Positions 10,877 through 25,400 of a DNA stretch of 64,000 bases are shown here, in pieces. The stretch comes from Prosapia bicincta. Lineage: Eukaryota; Arthropoda; Insecta; Hemiptera; Cercopidae. Every line of letters starts with the position of its first letter. Position 1 is the first letter of the stretch. The notes under the pieces are model-generated. The model searched no databases, was not told where the DNA came from, and saw only the letters and a list, made by a program, of their open reading frames with translations. The position numbers were made by a program, and so were the translations under genes. Where the stretch lies: contig JBAIZL010000001.1 of assembly GCA_036971475.1 (NCBI GenBank), forward strand, positions 93,890,983 to 93,954,982, written 5' to 3'.

Positions 10877-11630
10877 CATTTCAAGAGGCTGTTGACGTTA
10901 AATGATGAGAGGCTTAGAAATGTTTTTGACACATATTAAATAATTGTTTTATACATTTTATTATCATGAACCGTCACGGTTTATAGTATGTTTTTACTTA
11001 TCTATTTTGATTATTTGTGTTGTTTGTATGTCTACATTTCAAGAGGCTGTTGACGTTAAATGATGAGAGGTTTAGAAATGTTTTTGACACATTTTAATTA
11101 ATTGTTGTATTGATTTTATTATCATGAACCGTCAAGGTTTATAGTATGTTTTTATTTATTTATTTTGATTATTTGTGTTGTTTGTATGTCTACATTTCAA
11201 GAGGCTGTTGACGTTAAATGATGAGAGGTTTAGAAACGTTTTTGACACATATTAATTAATTGTTTTATAGATTTAATTATCATGAAACGTCACGGTTTAT
11301 AGTATGTTTTATTTATTTATTTTGATTATTTGTGTTGTTTGTATGTCTACATTTCAAGAGGCTGTTGACGTTAAATGATGAGAGGCTTAGAAATGTTTTT
11401 GACACATATTAAATAATTGTTTTATAGATTTTATTATCATGAACCGTCACCGTTTATAGTATGTTTTTATTTATTTATTTTGATTATTTGTGTTGTTTGT
11501 ATGTCTACATTTCAAGAGGCTGTTGACGTTAAATGATAAGAGGTTTAAAAATGTTTTTGACACAATTTAATTAATTGTTTTATAGATTTTATTATCATGA
11601 ACCGTCACGGCTTATAGTATGTTTTTATTT
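10877..11630. repeat. Satellite A 5-unit higher-order block, copy 2
   Basis: Repeats 10088-10876 unit by unit. The match fades near 11630, where TTTATTTGTTTATT replaces TTTATTTATTTATT, so the breakpoint lies in the last unit. Confidence 0.85.
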
Positions 11631-12610
11631 GTTTATTTTGATTATTTTTGTTGTTTGTATGTCTACATTTCAAGAGGCTGTTGACGTTAAATGATGAGAG
11701 GTTTAGAAATGTTTTTGACACATAAAATTAATTGTTTTATAGATTTTAATATCATGAACCGTCACGGTTTATAGTATGTTTTTATTTATTTATTTTGATT
11801 ATTTGTGTTGTTTGTATGTCTACATTTCGAGAGGCTGTTGACGTTAAATGATAAGAGGTTTGGAAATGTTTTTGACACAATTTAATTAATTGTTTTATAG
11901 ATTTTATTATCATGAACCGTCACGGTTTATAGTATGTTTTTATTTATTTATTTTGATTATTTGTGTTGTTTGTATGTCTACATTTCAAGAGGCTGTTGAC
12001 GTTAAATGATAAGAGGTTTAAAAATGTTTTTGACACAATTTAATTAATTGTTTTATAGATTTTATTATCATGAGCCGTCACGGCTTATAGTATGTTTTTA
12101 TTTGTTTATTTTGATTATTTTTGTTGTTTGTATGTCTACATTTCAAGAGGCTGTTGACGTTAAATGATGAGAGGTTTAGAAATGTTTTTGACACATAAAA
12201 TTAATTGTTTTATAGATTTTATTATCATGAACCGTCAAGGTTTATAGTATGTTTTTACTTATCTATTTTGATTATTTGTGTTGTTTGTATGTCTACATTT
12301 CAAGAGGCTGTTGATGTTAAATGATGAGAGGTTTAGAAATGTTTTTGACACATTTTAATTAATTGTTGTATTGATTTTATTATCATGAACCGTCAAGGTT
12401 TATAGTATGTTTTTATTTATTTATTTTGATTATTTGTGTTGTTTATATGTCTACATTTCAAGAGGCTGTTGACGTTAAATGATAAGAGGTTTAAAAATGT
12501 TTAGACACAATTTAATTAATTGTTTTATAGATTTTATTATCATGAACCGTCACGGCTTATAGTATGTTTTTATTTGTTTATTTTGATTATTTTTGTTGTT
12601 TGTATGTCTA

Positions 12611-14504
12611 CATTTCAAGAGGCTGTTGACGTTAAATGATGAGAGGTTTAGAAATGTTTTTGACACATAAAACTAATTGTTTTATAGATTTTATTATCAT
12701 GAACCGTCAAGGTTTATAGTATATTTTTATTTATTTATTTTGATTATTTGTGTTGTTTGTATGTCTACATTTCAAGAGGCTGTTGACGTTAAATGATGAG
12801 AGGTTTAGAAATGTTTTTGACACATTTTAATTAATTGTTTTATAGATTTTATTATCATGAACCGTCACGGTTTATGGTATGTTTTTATTTATTTATTTTG
12901 ATTATTTGTGTTGTTTGTATGTCTACATTTCGAGAGGCTGTTGACGTTAAATGATAAGAGGTTTGGAAATGTTTTTGACACAATTTAATTAATTGTTTTA
13001 TAGATTTTATTATCATGAACCGTCACGGTTTGTGGTATGTTTTTATTTATTTATTTTGATTATTTGTGTTGTTTGTATGTCTACATTTCAAGAGGCTGTT
13101 GACGTTAAATGATGAGAGGTTTAGAAATGTTTTTGACACAATTTAAATAATTGTTTTATAGATTTTATTATCATGACCCGTCACGGTTTATAGTATGGTT
13201 TTATTTATTTATTTTGATTATTTGTGTTGTTTGTATGTCTACATTTCAAGAGGCTGTTGACGTTAAATGATAAGAGGTTTAGAAATGTTTTTGACACATA
13301 AAATTAATTGTATTATAGATTTTATTATCATGAACCGTCACGGTTTATAGTATATTTTTATTTATTTATTTTGATTATTTGTGTTGTTTGTATGTCTACA
13401 TTTCAAGAGGCTGTTGACGTTAAATGATGAGAGGTTTAGAAATGTTTTTGACACATTTTAATTAATTGTTTTATAGATTTTATTATCATGAACCGTCACG
13501 GTTTATAGTATGTTTTTATTTATTTATTTTGATTATTTGTGTTGTTTGTATGTCTACATTTCAAGAGGCTGTTGACGTTAAATGATGAGAGGTTTAGAAA
13601 TGTTTTTGACACAATTTAAATAATTGTTTTATAGATTTTATTATCATGACCCGTCACGGTTTATAATATGGTTTTATTTATTTATTTTGATTATTTGTGT
13701 TGTTTGTATGTCTACATTTCAAGAGGCTGTTGACGTTAAATGATAAGAGGTTTAGAAATGTTTTTGACTCAATTTAATTAATTGTTTTATAGATTTTATT
13801 ATCATGAACCGTTACGGTTTATAGTATGTTTTTATTTATTTATTTTGATTATTTGTGTTGTTTGTATGTCTACATTTCAAGAGGCTGTTGACGTTAAATG
13901 ATGAGAGGTTTAGAAACGTTTTTGACACATATTAATTAATTGTTTTATAGATTTAATTATCATGAAACGTCACGGTTTATAGTATGTTTTTATTTATTTA
14001 TTTTGATTATTTTTGTTGTTTGTATGTCTACATTTCAAGAGGCTGTTGACGTTAAATGATGAGAGGTTTAGAAATGTTATTGACACATATTAAATAATTG
14101 TTTTATAGATTTTATTATCATGAACCGTCACGGTTTATAGTATGTTTTTACTTATCTATTTTGATTATTTGTGTTGTTTGTATGACTACATTTTAAGAGG
14201 CTGTTGAGGTTAAATGATGAGAGGTTTAGAAATGTTTTTGACACATTTTAATTAATTGTTGTATTGATTTTATTATCATGGACCGTCAAGGTTTATAGTA
14301 TGTTTTTATTTATTTATTTTGATTATTTGTGTTGTTTGTATGTCTACATTTCAGAAAGGCTGTTGACGTTAAATGATGAGAGGTTTAGAAACGCTTTTGA
14401 CACATATTAATTAATTGTTTTATACATTTAATTATCATGAAACGTCACGGTTTATAGCGTGTTTTATTTATTTATTTTGATTATTTGTGTTGTTTGTATG
14501 TCTA
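12611..14504. repeat. Satellite A 12-unit higher-order block, copy 1 (1894 bp)
   Basis: Twelve 158-bp units beginning with the ACATAAAACTAATTG variant and ending with the CAGAAAGGCTG unit that carries AAACGC and TATACATTT. The whole block is repeated directly after it. Confidence 0.92.
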
Positions 14505-16398
14505 CATTTCAAGAGGCTGTTGACGTTAAATGATGAGAGGTTTAGAAATGTTTTTGACACATAAAACTAATTGTTTTATAGATTTTATTATCATGAACCG
14601 TCAAGGTTTATAGTATATTTTTATTTATTTATTTTGATTATTTGTGTTGTTTGTATGTCTACATTTCAAGAGGCTGTTGACGTTAAATGATGAGAGGTTT
14701 AGAAATGTTTTTGACACATTTTAATTAATTGTTTTATAGATTTTATTATCATGAACCGTCACGGTTTATGGTATGTTTTTATTTATTTATTTTGATTATT
14801 TGTGTTGTTTGTATGTCTACATTTCGAGAGGCTGTTGACGTTAAATGATAAGAGGTTTGGAAATGTTTTTGACACAATTTAATTAATTGTTTTATAGATT
14901 TTATTATCATGAACCGTCACGGTTTGTGGTATGTTTTTATTTATTTATTTTGATTATTTGTGTTGTTTGTATGTCTACATTTCAAGAGGCTGTTGACGTT
15001 AAATGATGAGAGGTTTAGAAATGTTTTTGACACAATTTAAATAATTGTTTTATAGATGTTATTATCATGACCCGTCACGGTTTATAGTATGGTTTTATTT
15101 ATTTATTTTGATTATTTGTGTTGTTTGTATGTCTACATTTCAAGAGGCTGTTGACGTTAAATGATAAGAGGTTTAGAAATGTTTTTGACACATAAAATTA
15201 ATTGTATTATAGATTTTATTATCATGAACCGTCACGGTTTATAGTATATTTTTATTTATTTATTTTGATTATTTGTGTTGTTTGTATGTCTACATTTCAA
15301 GAGGCTGTTGACGTTAAATGATGAGAGGTTTAGAAATGTTTTTGACACATTTTAATTAATTGTTTTATAGATTTTATTATCATGAACCGTCACGGTTTAT
15401 AGTATGTTTTTATTTATTTATTTTGATTATTTGTGTTGTTTGTATGTCTACATTTCAAGAGGCTGTTGACGTTAAATGATGAGAGGTTTAGAAATGTTTT
15501 TGACACAATTTAAATAATTGTTTTATAGATTTTATTATCATGACCCGTCACGGTTTATAATATGGTTTTATTTATTTATTTTGATTATTTGTGTTGTTTG
15601 TATGTCTACATTTCAAGAGGCTGTTGACGTTAAATGATAAGAGGTTTAGAAATGTTTTTGACTCAATTTAATTAATTGTTTTATAGATTTTATTATCATG
15701 AACCGTTACGGTTTATAGTATGTTTTTATTTATTTATTTTGATTATTTGTGTTGTTTGTATGTCTACATTTCAAGAGGCTGTTGACGTTAAATGATGAGA
15801 GGTTTAGAAACGTTTTTGACACATATTAATTAATTGTTTTATAGATTTAATTATCATGAAACGTCACGGTTTATAGTATGTTTTTATTTATTTATTTTGA
15901 TTATTTTTGTTGTTTGTATGTCTACATTTCAAGAGGCTGTTGACGTTAAATGATGAGAGGTTTAGAAATGTTATTGACACATATTAAATAATTGTTTTAT
16001 AGATTTTATTATCATGAACCGTCACGGTTTATAGTATGTTTTTACTTATCTATTTTGATTATTTGTGTTGTTTGTATGACTACATTTTAAGAGGCTGTTG
16101 AGGTTAAATGATGAGAGGTTTAGAAATGTTTTTGACACATTTTAATTAATTGTTGTATTGATTTTATTATCATGGACCGTCAAGGTTTATAGTATGTTTT
16201 TATTTATTTATTTTGATTATTTGTGTTGTTTGTATGTCTACATTTCAGAAAGGCTGTTGACGTTAAATGATGAGAGGTTTAGAAACGCTTTTGACACATA
16301 TTAATTAATTGTTTTATACATTTAATTATCATGAAACGTCACGGTTTATAGTGTGTTTTATTTATTTATTTTGATTATTTGTGTTGTTTGTATGTCTA
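14505..16398. repeat. Satellite A 12-unit higher-order block, copy 2 (1894 bp)
   Basis: Nearly identical to 12611-14504. I noticed only two differences: TATAGATG for TATAGATT near 15057, and TATAGTGTG for TATAGCGTG near the end. This implies a recent tandem duplication of the block. Confidence 0.92.
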
Positions 16399-16942
16399 CA
16401 TTTCAAGAGGCTGTTGACGTTAAATGATGAGAGGCTTAGAAATGTTTTTGACACATATTAAATAATTGTTTTATAGATTTTATTATCATGAACCGACACG
16501 GTTTATAGTATGTTTTTACTTATCTATTTTGATTATTTGTGTTGTTTGTATGTCTACATTTCAAGAGGCTGTTGACGTTAAATGATGAGAGGTTTAGAAA
16601 TGTTTTTGACACATTTTAATTAATTGTTGTATTGATTTTATTATCATGAACCGTCAAGGTTTATAGTATTTTTTTTATTTATTTATTTTGATTATTTGTG
16701 TTGTTTGTATGTCTACATTTCAAGAGGCTGTTGACGTTATATGATAAGAGGTTTAAAAATGTTTTTGACACAATTTAATTAATTGTTTTATAGATTTTAT
16801 TATCATGAACCGTCACGGCCTATAGTATGTTTTTATTTGTTTATTTTGATTATTTTTGTTGTTTGTATGTCTACATTTCAAGAGGCTGTTGACGTTAAAT
16901 GATGAGAGGTTTAGAAATGTTTTTGACACAAAAATTAAATGT

Positions 16943-16949
16943 TTTATAG
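16943..16949. other. Satellite A / satellite B junction with 7-bp overlap
   Basis: A satellite A unit runs through AATGTTTTATAG and then continues as satellite B (GTATATAGTAATGG). TTTATAG occurs in both unit types (TTTTATAGATTTT in A, CTTTATAGGTATA in B), so the join cannot be placed more exactly. No unrelated sequence lies between the arrays. Confidence 0.9.
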
Positions 16950-18309
16950 GTATATAGTAATGGTGTATAAAATTACAACCAAATCTATCCTGACTGGATA
17001 CTTTATAGGTATATTTTAGTATAGGTATATAGTAATGGTGTATAAAATTACAACCAAATCTATCCTGACTGGATGCTTTATAGGTATATTTTAATATAGG
17101 TATATAGTAATGGTGTATAAAATTACAACCAAATCTATCCTGACTGGATACTTTATAGGTATATTTTAATATACGTATATAGTAATGTTGTATACAAATA
17201 CAACGAATTTTATCTTGACTTGATTTCTCATAGGTATATTTTAATATTGGTATATAGCAATGTTGTATAAAATTACAACCAAATCTATCCTGAATGGATA
17301 CTTTATAAGTATATTTTAATATACGTATATAGTAATGGTGTATAAAATTACAACCAAATCTAACCTGACTGGATACTTTATAGGTATATTTCAATATAGG
17401 TCTATAGTAATGGTGTATAAAATTACAACCAAATCTATCCTTACTGGATACTTTATAGGTATATTTTAATATAGGTATATAGTAATGGTGTATATAATTA
17501 CAACCAAATCTATCCTGACTGGATAATTTATAGGTATATTTAAATATAGGTATATAGTAATGGTGTATAAAATTACAACCAAATCTATATTGACTGGATA
17601 CTTTATAGGTATATTTTAATATACGTATATAGTAATGTTGTATACAAATACAACGAATTTTATCTTGACTGGATTTTTCATAGGTATATTTTAATATTGG
17701 TATGTAGCAATGTTGTATAAAATTACAACCAAATCTATCCCGACTGGATACTTTATAGGTATATTTTAATATAGGTATATAGTAATGGTGTATAAAATTA
17801 CAACCAAATCTATCCTGACTGGATACTTAATAGGTATATTTTAATATAGGTATATAGTAATGGTGTAAAAAATTACAACCAAATCTATCCTGACTGGATT
17901 TTTCATAGGTATATTTTAATATTGGTATATAGCAATGTTGTATAAAATTACAACCAAATCTATCCTGACTGAATACTTTATAGGTATATTTTAATATTGG
18001 TATATAGCAATGTTGTATAAAATTACAACCAAATCTATCCTGACTGGATACTTTATAGGTATATTTTAATATTGGTATATAGCAATGTTGTATTAAATTA
18101 CAACCAAATCTATCCTGACTGGATACTTTATAGGTATATTTTAATATAGGTATATAGTAATGGTGTATAAAATTACAACCAAATCTATCCTGACTGGATA
18201 CTTTATAGGTATATTTTAATATAGGTATATAGTAATGGTGTAAAAAATTACAACCAAATCTATCCTGACTGGATACTTTATAGGTATATTTTAATATAGA
18301 TATATAGTA

Positions 18310-20127
18310 ATGGTGTATAAAATTACAACCAATTTTATCCTGATTGGATACTTTATAGGTATATTTTAATATACGTATATAGTAATGTTGTATACAAATA
18401 CAACGAATTTTATCTAGACTGGATTTTTCATATGTATATTTTAATATTGGTATACAGCAATGTTGTATAAAATTACAACCAAATCTATCCTGACTGGATA
18501 CTTTATAGGTATATTTTAATATAGGTAGATAGTAATGGTGTATAAAATTACAACCAAATCTATCCTGACTGGATCTTTTATAGGTATATTTTAATATAGG
18601 TGGATAGTAATGGTGTATAAAATTACAACCAAATCTATCCTGACTGGATACTTTATAGGTATATATTAATATAGGTATATAGTAATGGTGTATAAAATTA
18701 CAACCAAATCTATCCTGACTGGATACTTTATAGGTATATTTTAATATAGGTATATAGAAATGGTGTATAAAATTACAACCAAATCTATCCTGACTGGATA
18801 CTTTATAGGTATATTTTAATATACGTATATAGTAATGTTGTATACAAATACAACGAATTTTATCTTGACTGGATTTTTCATAGGTATATTTTAATATTGG
18901 TATATAGCAATGTTGTATAAAATTACAACCAAATCTATCCTGACTGGATACTTTATAGGTATATTTTAATATAGGTAGATAGTAATGGTGTATAAAATTA
19001 CAACCAAATCTATCCTGACTGGATCTTTTATAGGTATATTTTAATATAGGTAGATAGTAATGGTGTATAAAATTACAGCAAAATCTATCCTGACTGGATA
19101 CTTTATAGGTATATTTTAATATAGGTAGATAGTAATGGTGTATAAAATTACAACCAAATCTATCCTGCCTGGATACTTTATAGGTATATTTTGATATAGG
19201 TAGATAGTAATGGTGTATAAAATTACAACCAATTTTATCCTGATTGGATACTTTATAGGTATATTTTAATATACGTATATAGTAATGTTGTATACAAATA
19301 CAACGAATTTTATCTTGACTGGATTTTTCATATGTATATTTTAATATTGGTATACAGCAATGTTGTATAAAATTACAACCAAATCTATCCTGACTGGATA
19401 CTTTATAGGTATATTTTAATATAGGTAGATAGTAATGGTGTATAAAATTACAACCAAATCTATCCTGACTGGATCTTTTATAGGTATATTTTAATATAGG
19501 TGGATAGTAATGGTGTATAAAATTACAACCAAATCTATCCTGACTGGATACTTTATAGGTATATTTTAATATAGGTATAAAGTAATGGTGTATAAAATTA
19601 CAACCAAATCTATCCTGACTGGATACTTTATAGGTATATTTTAATATAGGTATATAGAAATGGTGTATAAAATTACAACCAAATCTATCCTGACTGGATA
19701 CTTTATAGGTATATTTTAATATACGTATATAGTAATGTTGTATACAAATACAACGAATTTTATCTTGACTGGATTTTTCATAGGTATATTTTAATATTGG
19801 TATATAGCAATGTTGTATAAAATTACAACCAAATCTATCCTGACTGGATACTTTATAGGTATATTTTAATATAGGTAGATAGTAATGGTGTATAAAATTA
19901 CAACCAAATCTATCCTGACTGGATCTTTTATAGGTATATTTTAATATAGGTAGATAGTAATGGTGTATAAAATTACAGCAAAATCTATCCTGACTGGATA
20001 CTTTATAGGTATATTTTAATATAGGTAGAGAGTAATGGTGTATAAAATTACAACCAAATCTATCCTGCCTGGATACTTTATAGGTATATTTTAATATAGG
20101 TAGATAGTAATGGTGTATAAAATTACA
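18310..20127. repeat. Satellite B 12-unit (900-bp) block, two tandem copies
   Basis: Positions 18310-19209 and 19210-20127 match at an offset of 900 bp, sharing the ordered variants CAATTTTATCCTGATTGG, CATATGTATATT with TATACAGCAA, GGTAGATAG, GGATCTTTTA, GGTGGATAG, TATAGAAATGG and TTACAGCAAAATC. Scattered differences exist (for example GTATAAAGTAATGG near 19577). The match ends where the ACAAACAAATC variant begins near 20128. Confidence 0.85.
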
Positions 20128-22429
20128 AACAAATCTATCCTGACTGGATACTTTATAGGTATATTTTAATATACGTATATAGTAATGTTGTATACAAATA
20201 CAACGAATATTATCTTGACTGTATTTTTCATAGGTATATTTTAATATTGGTATATAGCAATGTTGTATAAAATTACAACCAAATCTATCCTGACTGGATA
20301 CTTTATAGGTATATTTTAATATAGGTATATAGTAATGGTGTATAAAATTACAACCAAATCTATCCTGACTGGATACTTTATAGGTATATTTTAATATAGG
20401 TATATAGTAATATTGTGTAAAATTACAACCAAATCTATCCTGACTGGATACTTTATAGGTATATATAAATATAGGTATATAGTAATGGTGTATAAAATTA
20501 CAACCAAATCTATCCTGACTGGATACTTAATAGGTATATTTTAATATAGGTATATAGTAATGGTGTATAAAATTACAACCAAATCTATCCTGACTGGATA
20601 CTTAATAGGTATATTTTAATATAGGTATATAGTAATGGTGTAAAAAATTACAACCAAATCTATCCTGACTGGATACTTTATAGGTATATTTTAATATAGA
20701 TATATAGTAATGGTGTATAAAATTACAACCAAATCTATCCTGACTGGATACTTTATAGGTATATTTTAATATAGGTATATAGTAATGGTGTATAAAATTA
20801 CAACCAATTTTATCCTGATTGGATACTTTATAGGTATATTTTAATATACGTATATAGTAATGTTGTATACAAATACAACGAATTTTATCTTGACTGGATT
20901 TTTCATAGGTATATTTTAATATTGGTATATAGCAATGTTGTATAAAATTACAACCAAATCTATCCTGACTGGATACTTTATAGGTATATTTTAATATTGG
21001 TATATAGCAATGTTGTATAAAATTACAACCAAATCTATCCTGACTGGATACTTCATAGGTATATTTTAATATAGGTATATAGCAATGTTGTATAAAATTA
21101 CAACCAAATCTATCCTTAATGGATACTTTATAGGTATATAGAATTGGTGTATAAAATTACAGTAAAATCTATCCAGACTGGATACTATATATTCATTATT
21201 TTAATATCTGTATATATTAATATTGTATAAAATTACAGCATAATCTATTCTGACTGGATACTTTATAGGTATATTTTAATATAGATATATAGTAATGGTG
21301 TATAAAATTACAACCAAATCTATCCTAACTGGATACTTTATAGGTATATTTTAATATAGGTATATAGTAATGGTGTATAAAATTACAAACAAATCTATCC
21401 TGACTGGATACTTTATAGGTATATTTTAATATACGTATATAGTAATGTTGTATACAAATACAACGAATATTATCTTGACTGTATTTTTCATAGGTATATT
21501 TTAATATTGGTATATAGCAATGTTGTATAAAATTACAACCAAATCTATCCTGACTGGATACTTTAGAGGTATATTTTAATATAGGTATATAGTAATGGTG
21601 TATAAAATTACAACCAAATCTATCCTGACTGGATACTTTATAGGTATATTTTAATATAGGTATATAGTAATATTGTGTAAAATTACAACCAAATCTATCC
21701 TGACTGGATAATTTATAGGTATATTTTAATATAGGTATATAGTAATGGTGTATAAAATTACAACCAAATCTTTACTGACTGGATACTTAATAGGTATATT
21801 TTAATATAGGTATATAGTAATGGTGTAAAAAATTACAACCAAATCTATCCTGACTGGATACTTTATAGGTATATTTTAATATAGATATATAGTAATGTTG
21901 TATACAAATACAACGAATTTTATCTTGACTGGATTTTTCATAGGTATATTTTAATATTGGTATATAGCAATGTTGTATAAAATTACAACCAAATCTATCC
22001 TGACTGGATACTTTATAGGTATATTTTAATATAGGTAGATAGTAATGGTGTATAAAATTACAACCAAATCTACCCTAACTGGATACTTTATAGGTATATT
22101 TTAATATAGGTATATAGTAATGGTGTATAAAATTACAACCAAATCTATCATGACTGGATACTTTATAGGTATATTTTAATATACGTATATAGTAATGTTG
22201 TATACAAATACAACGAATTTTATCTTGACTGGATTTTTCATAGGTATATTTTAATATTGGTATATAGCAATGTTGTATAAAATTACAAAAAAATCTATCC
22301 TGACTGGATACTTTATAGGTATATTTTAATATACGTATATAGTAATGTTGTATACAAATACAACGAATATTATCTTGACTGTATTTTTCATAGGTATATT
22401 TTAATATTGGTATATAGCAATGTTGTATA
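18470..22429. repeat. Satellite B 3960-bp higher-order block, copy 1
   Basis: Line-by-line comparison shows that this segment recurs 3960 bp downstream with the same order of variants, including the irregular cassette at 21121-21260. Edges are approximate to within about a unit. Confidence 0.88.
21121..21260. repeat. Irregular satellite B cassette, copy 1
   Basis: Breaks the 75-bp rhythm. CTTTATAGGTATATAGAATTGG lacks the usual 16 bp between two ATAGGTATAT copies. It is followed by TTACAGTAAAATC, a diverged ACTATATATTCATTATTTT stretch, ATATCTGTATATATTAAT and TTACAGCATAATC. It serves as a landmark for higher-order copies. Confidence 0.9.
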
Positions 22430-25400
22430 AAATTACAACCAAATCTATCCTGACTGGATACTTTATAGGTATATTTTAATATAGGTAGATAGTAATGGTG
22501 TATAAAATTACAACCAAATCTATCCTGACTGGATCTTTTATAGGTATATTTTAATATAGGTGGATAGTAATGGTGTATAAAATTACAACCAAATCTATCC
22601 TGACTGGATACTTTATAGGTATATATTAATATAGGTATATAGTAATGGTGTATAAAATTACAACCAAATCTATCCTGACTGGATACTTTATAGGTATATT
22701 TTAATATAGGTATATAGAAATGGTGTATAAAATTACAACCAAATCTATCCTGACTGGATACTTTATAGGTATATTTTAATATACGTATATAGTAATGTTG
22801 TATACAAATACAACGAATTTTATCTTGACTGGATTTTTCATAGGTATATTTTAATATTGGTATATAGCAATGTTGTATAAAATTACAACCAAATCTATCC
22901 TGACTGGATACTTTATAGGTATATTTTAATATAGGTAGATAGTAATGGTGTATAAAATTACAACCAAATCTATCCTGACTGGATCTTTTATAGGTATATT
23001 TTAATATAGGTAGATAGTAATGGTGTATAAAATTACAGCAAAATCTATCCTGACTGGATACTTTATAGGTATATTTTAATATAGGTAGATAGTAATGGTG
23101 TATAAAATTACAACCAAATCTATCCTGCCTGGATACTTTATAGGTATATTTTGATATAGGTAGATAGTAATGGTGTATAAAATTACAACCAATTTTATCC
23201 TGATTGGATACTTTATAGGTATATTTTAATATACGTATATAGTAATGTTGTATACAAATACAACGAATTTTATCTTGACTGGATTTTTCATATGTATATT
23301 TTAATATTGGTATACAGCAATGTTGTATAAAATTACAACCAAATCTATCCTGACTGGATACTTTATAGGTATATTTTAATATAGGTAGATAGTAATGGTG
23401 TATAAAATTACAACCAAATCTATCCTGACTGGATCTTTTATAGGTATATTTTAATATAGGTGGATAGTAATGGTGTATAAAATTACAACCAAATCTATCC
23501 TGACTGGATACTTTATAGGTATATTTTAATATAGGTATAAAGTAATGGTGTATAAAATTACAACCAAATCTATCCTGACTGGATACTTTATAGGTATATT
23601 TTAATATAGGTATATAGAAATGGTGTATAAAATTACAACCAAATCTATCCTGACTGGATACTTTATAGATATATTTTAATATACGTATATAGTAATGTTG
23701 TATACAAATACAACGAATTTTATCTTGACTGGATTTTTCATAGGTATATTTTAATATTGGTATATAGCAATGTTGTATAAAATTACAACCAAATCTATCC
23801 TGACTGGATACTTTATAGGTATATTTTAATATAGGTAGATAGTAATGGTGTATAAAATTACAACCAAATCTATCCTGACTGGATCTTTTATAGGTATATT
23901 TTAATATAGGTAGATAGTAATGGTGTATAAAATTACAGCAAAATCTATCCTGACTGGATACTTTATAGGTATATTTTAATATAGGTAGAGAGTAATGGTG
24001 TATAAAATTACAACCAAATCTATCCTGCCTGGATACTTTATAGGTATATTTTAATATAGGTAGATAGTAATGGTGTATAAAATTACAAACAAATCTATCC
24101 TGACTGGATACTTTATAGGTATATTTTAATATACGTATATAGTAATGTTGTATACAAATACAACGAATATTATCTTGACTGTATTTTTCATAGGTATATT
24201 TTAATATTGGTATATAGCAATGTTGTATAAAATTACAACCAAATCTATCCTGACTGGATACTTTATAGGTATATTTTAATATAGGTATATAGTAATGGTG
24301 TATAAAATTACAACCAAATCTATCCTGACTGGATACTTTATAGGTATATTTTAATATAGGTATATAGTAATATTGTGTAAAATTACAACCAAATCTATCC
24401 TGACTGGATACTTTATAGGTATATATAAATATAGGTATATAGTAATGGTGTATAAAATTACAACCAAATCTATCCTGACTGGATACTTAATAGGTATATT
24501 TTAATATAGGTATATAGTAATGGTGTATAAAATTACAACCAAATCTATCCTGACTGGATACTTAATAGGTATATTTTAATATAGGTATATAGTAATGGTG
24601 TAAAAAATTACAACCAAATCTATCCTGACTGGATACTTTATAGGTATATTTTAATATAGATATATAGTAATGGTGTATAAAATTACAACCAAATCTATCC
24701 TGACTGGATACTTTATAGGTATATTTTAATATAGGTATATAGTAATGGTGTATAAAATTACAACCAATTTTATCCTGATTGGATACTTTATAGGTATATT
24801 TTAATATACGTATATAGTAATGTTGTATACAAATACAACGAATTTTATCTTGACTGGATTTTTCATAGGTATATTTTAATATTGGTATATAGCAATGTTG
24901 TATAAAATTACAACCAAATCTATCCTGACTGGATACTTTATAGGTATATTTTAATATTGGTACATAGCAATGTTGTATAAAATTACAACCAAATCTATCC
25001 TGACTGGATACTTCATAGGTATATTTTAATATAGGTATATAGCAATGTTGTATAAAATTACAACCAAATCTATCCTTAATGGATACTTTATAGGTATATA
25101 GAATTGGTGTATAAAATTACAGTAAAATCTATCCAGACTGGATACTATATATTCATTATTTTAATATCTGTATATATTAATATTGTATAAAATTACAGCA
25201 TAATCTATTCTGACTGGATACTTTATAGGTATATTTTAATATAGATATATAGTAATGGTGTATAAAATTACAACCAAATCTATCCTAACTGGATACTTTA
25301 TAGGTATATTTTAATATAGGTATATAGTAATGGTGTATAAAATTACAAACAAATCTATCCTGACTGGATACTTTATAGGTATATTTTAATATACGTATAT

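Larger units (their letters stand above)
9141..16949. repeat. Satellite A: 158-bp tandem repeat, about 49 copies
   Basis: The CATTTCAAGAGGCTGTTGACG phase point (exact bases vary slightly) recurs at 9301, 9459, 9615, 9773 and onwards with a step of 158 bp, or 156-157 where one or two bases are deleted. Each unit has a G-containing half (AAGAGGCTG, TTGACGTTAAATGAT) and a T-rich half with TTTATTTATTTATTTTGATT. A hyphenated palindrome AACCGTCACGGTT (6-bp arms, 1-bp centre) sits in the middle, and some subtypes break it (CCGTCAAGG or AAACGTCACGG). TTAATTAATT is another recurrent symmetric motif. The first two units share GTTGGCG and are identical. Units carry linked variants that define higher-order blocks. 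No long frame is open, since 158 is not a multiple of 3. The left edge is sharp at about 9141. Confidence 0.97.
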
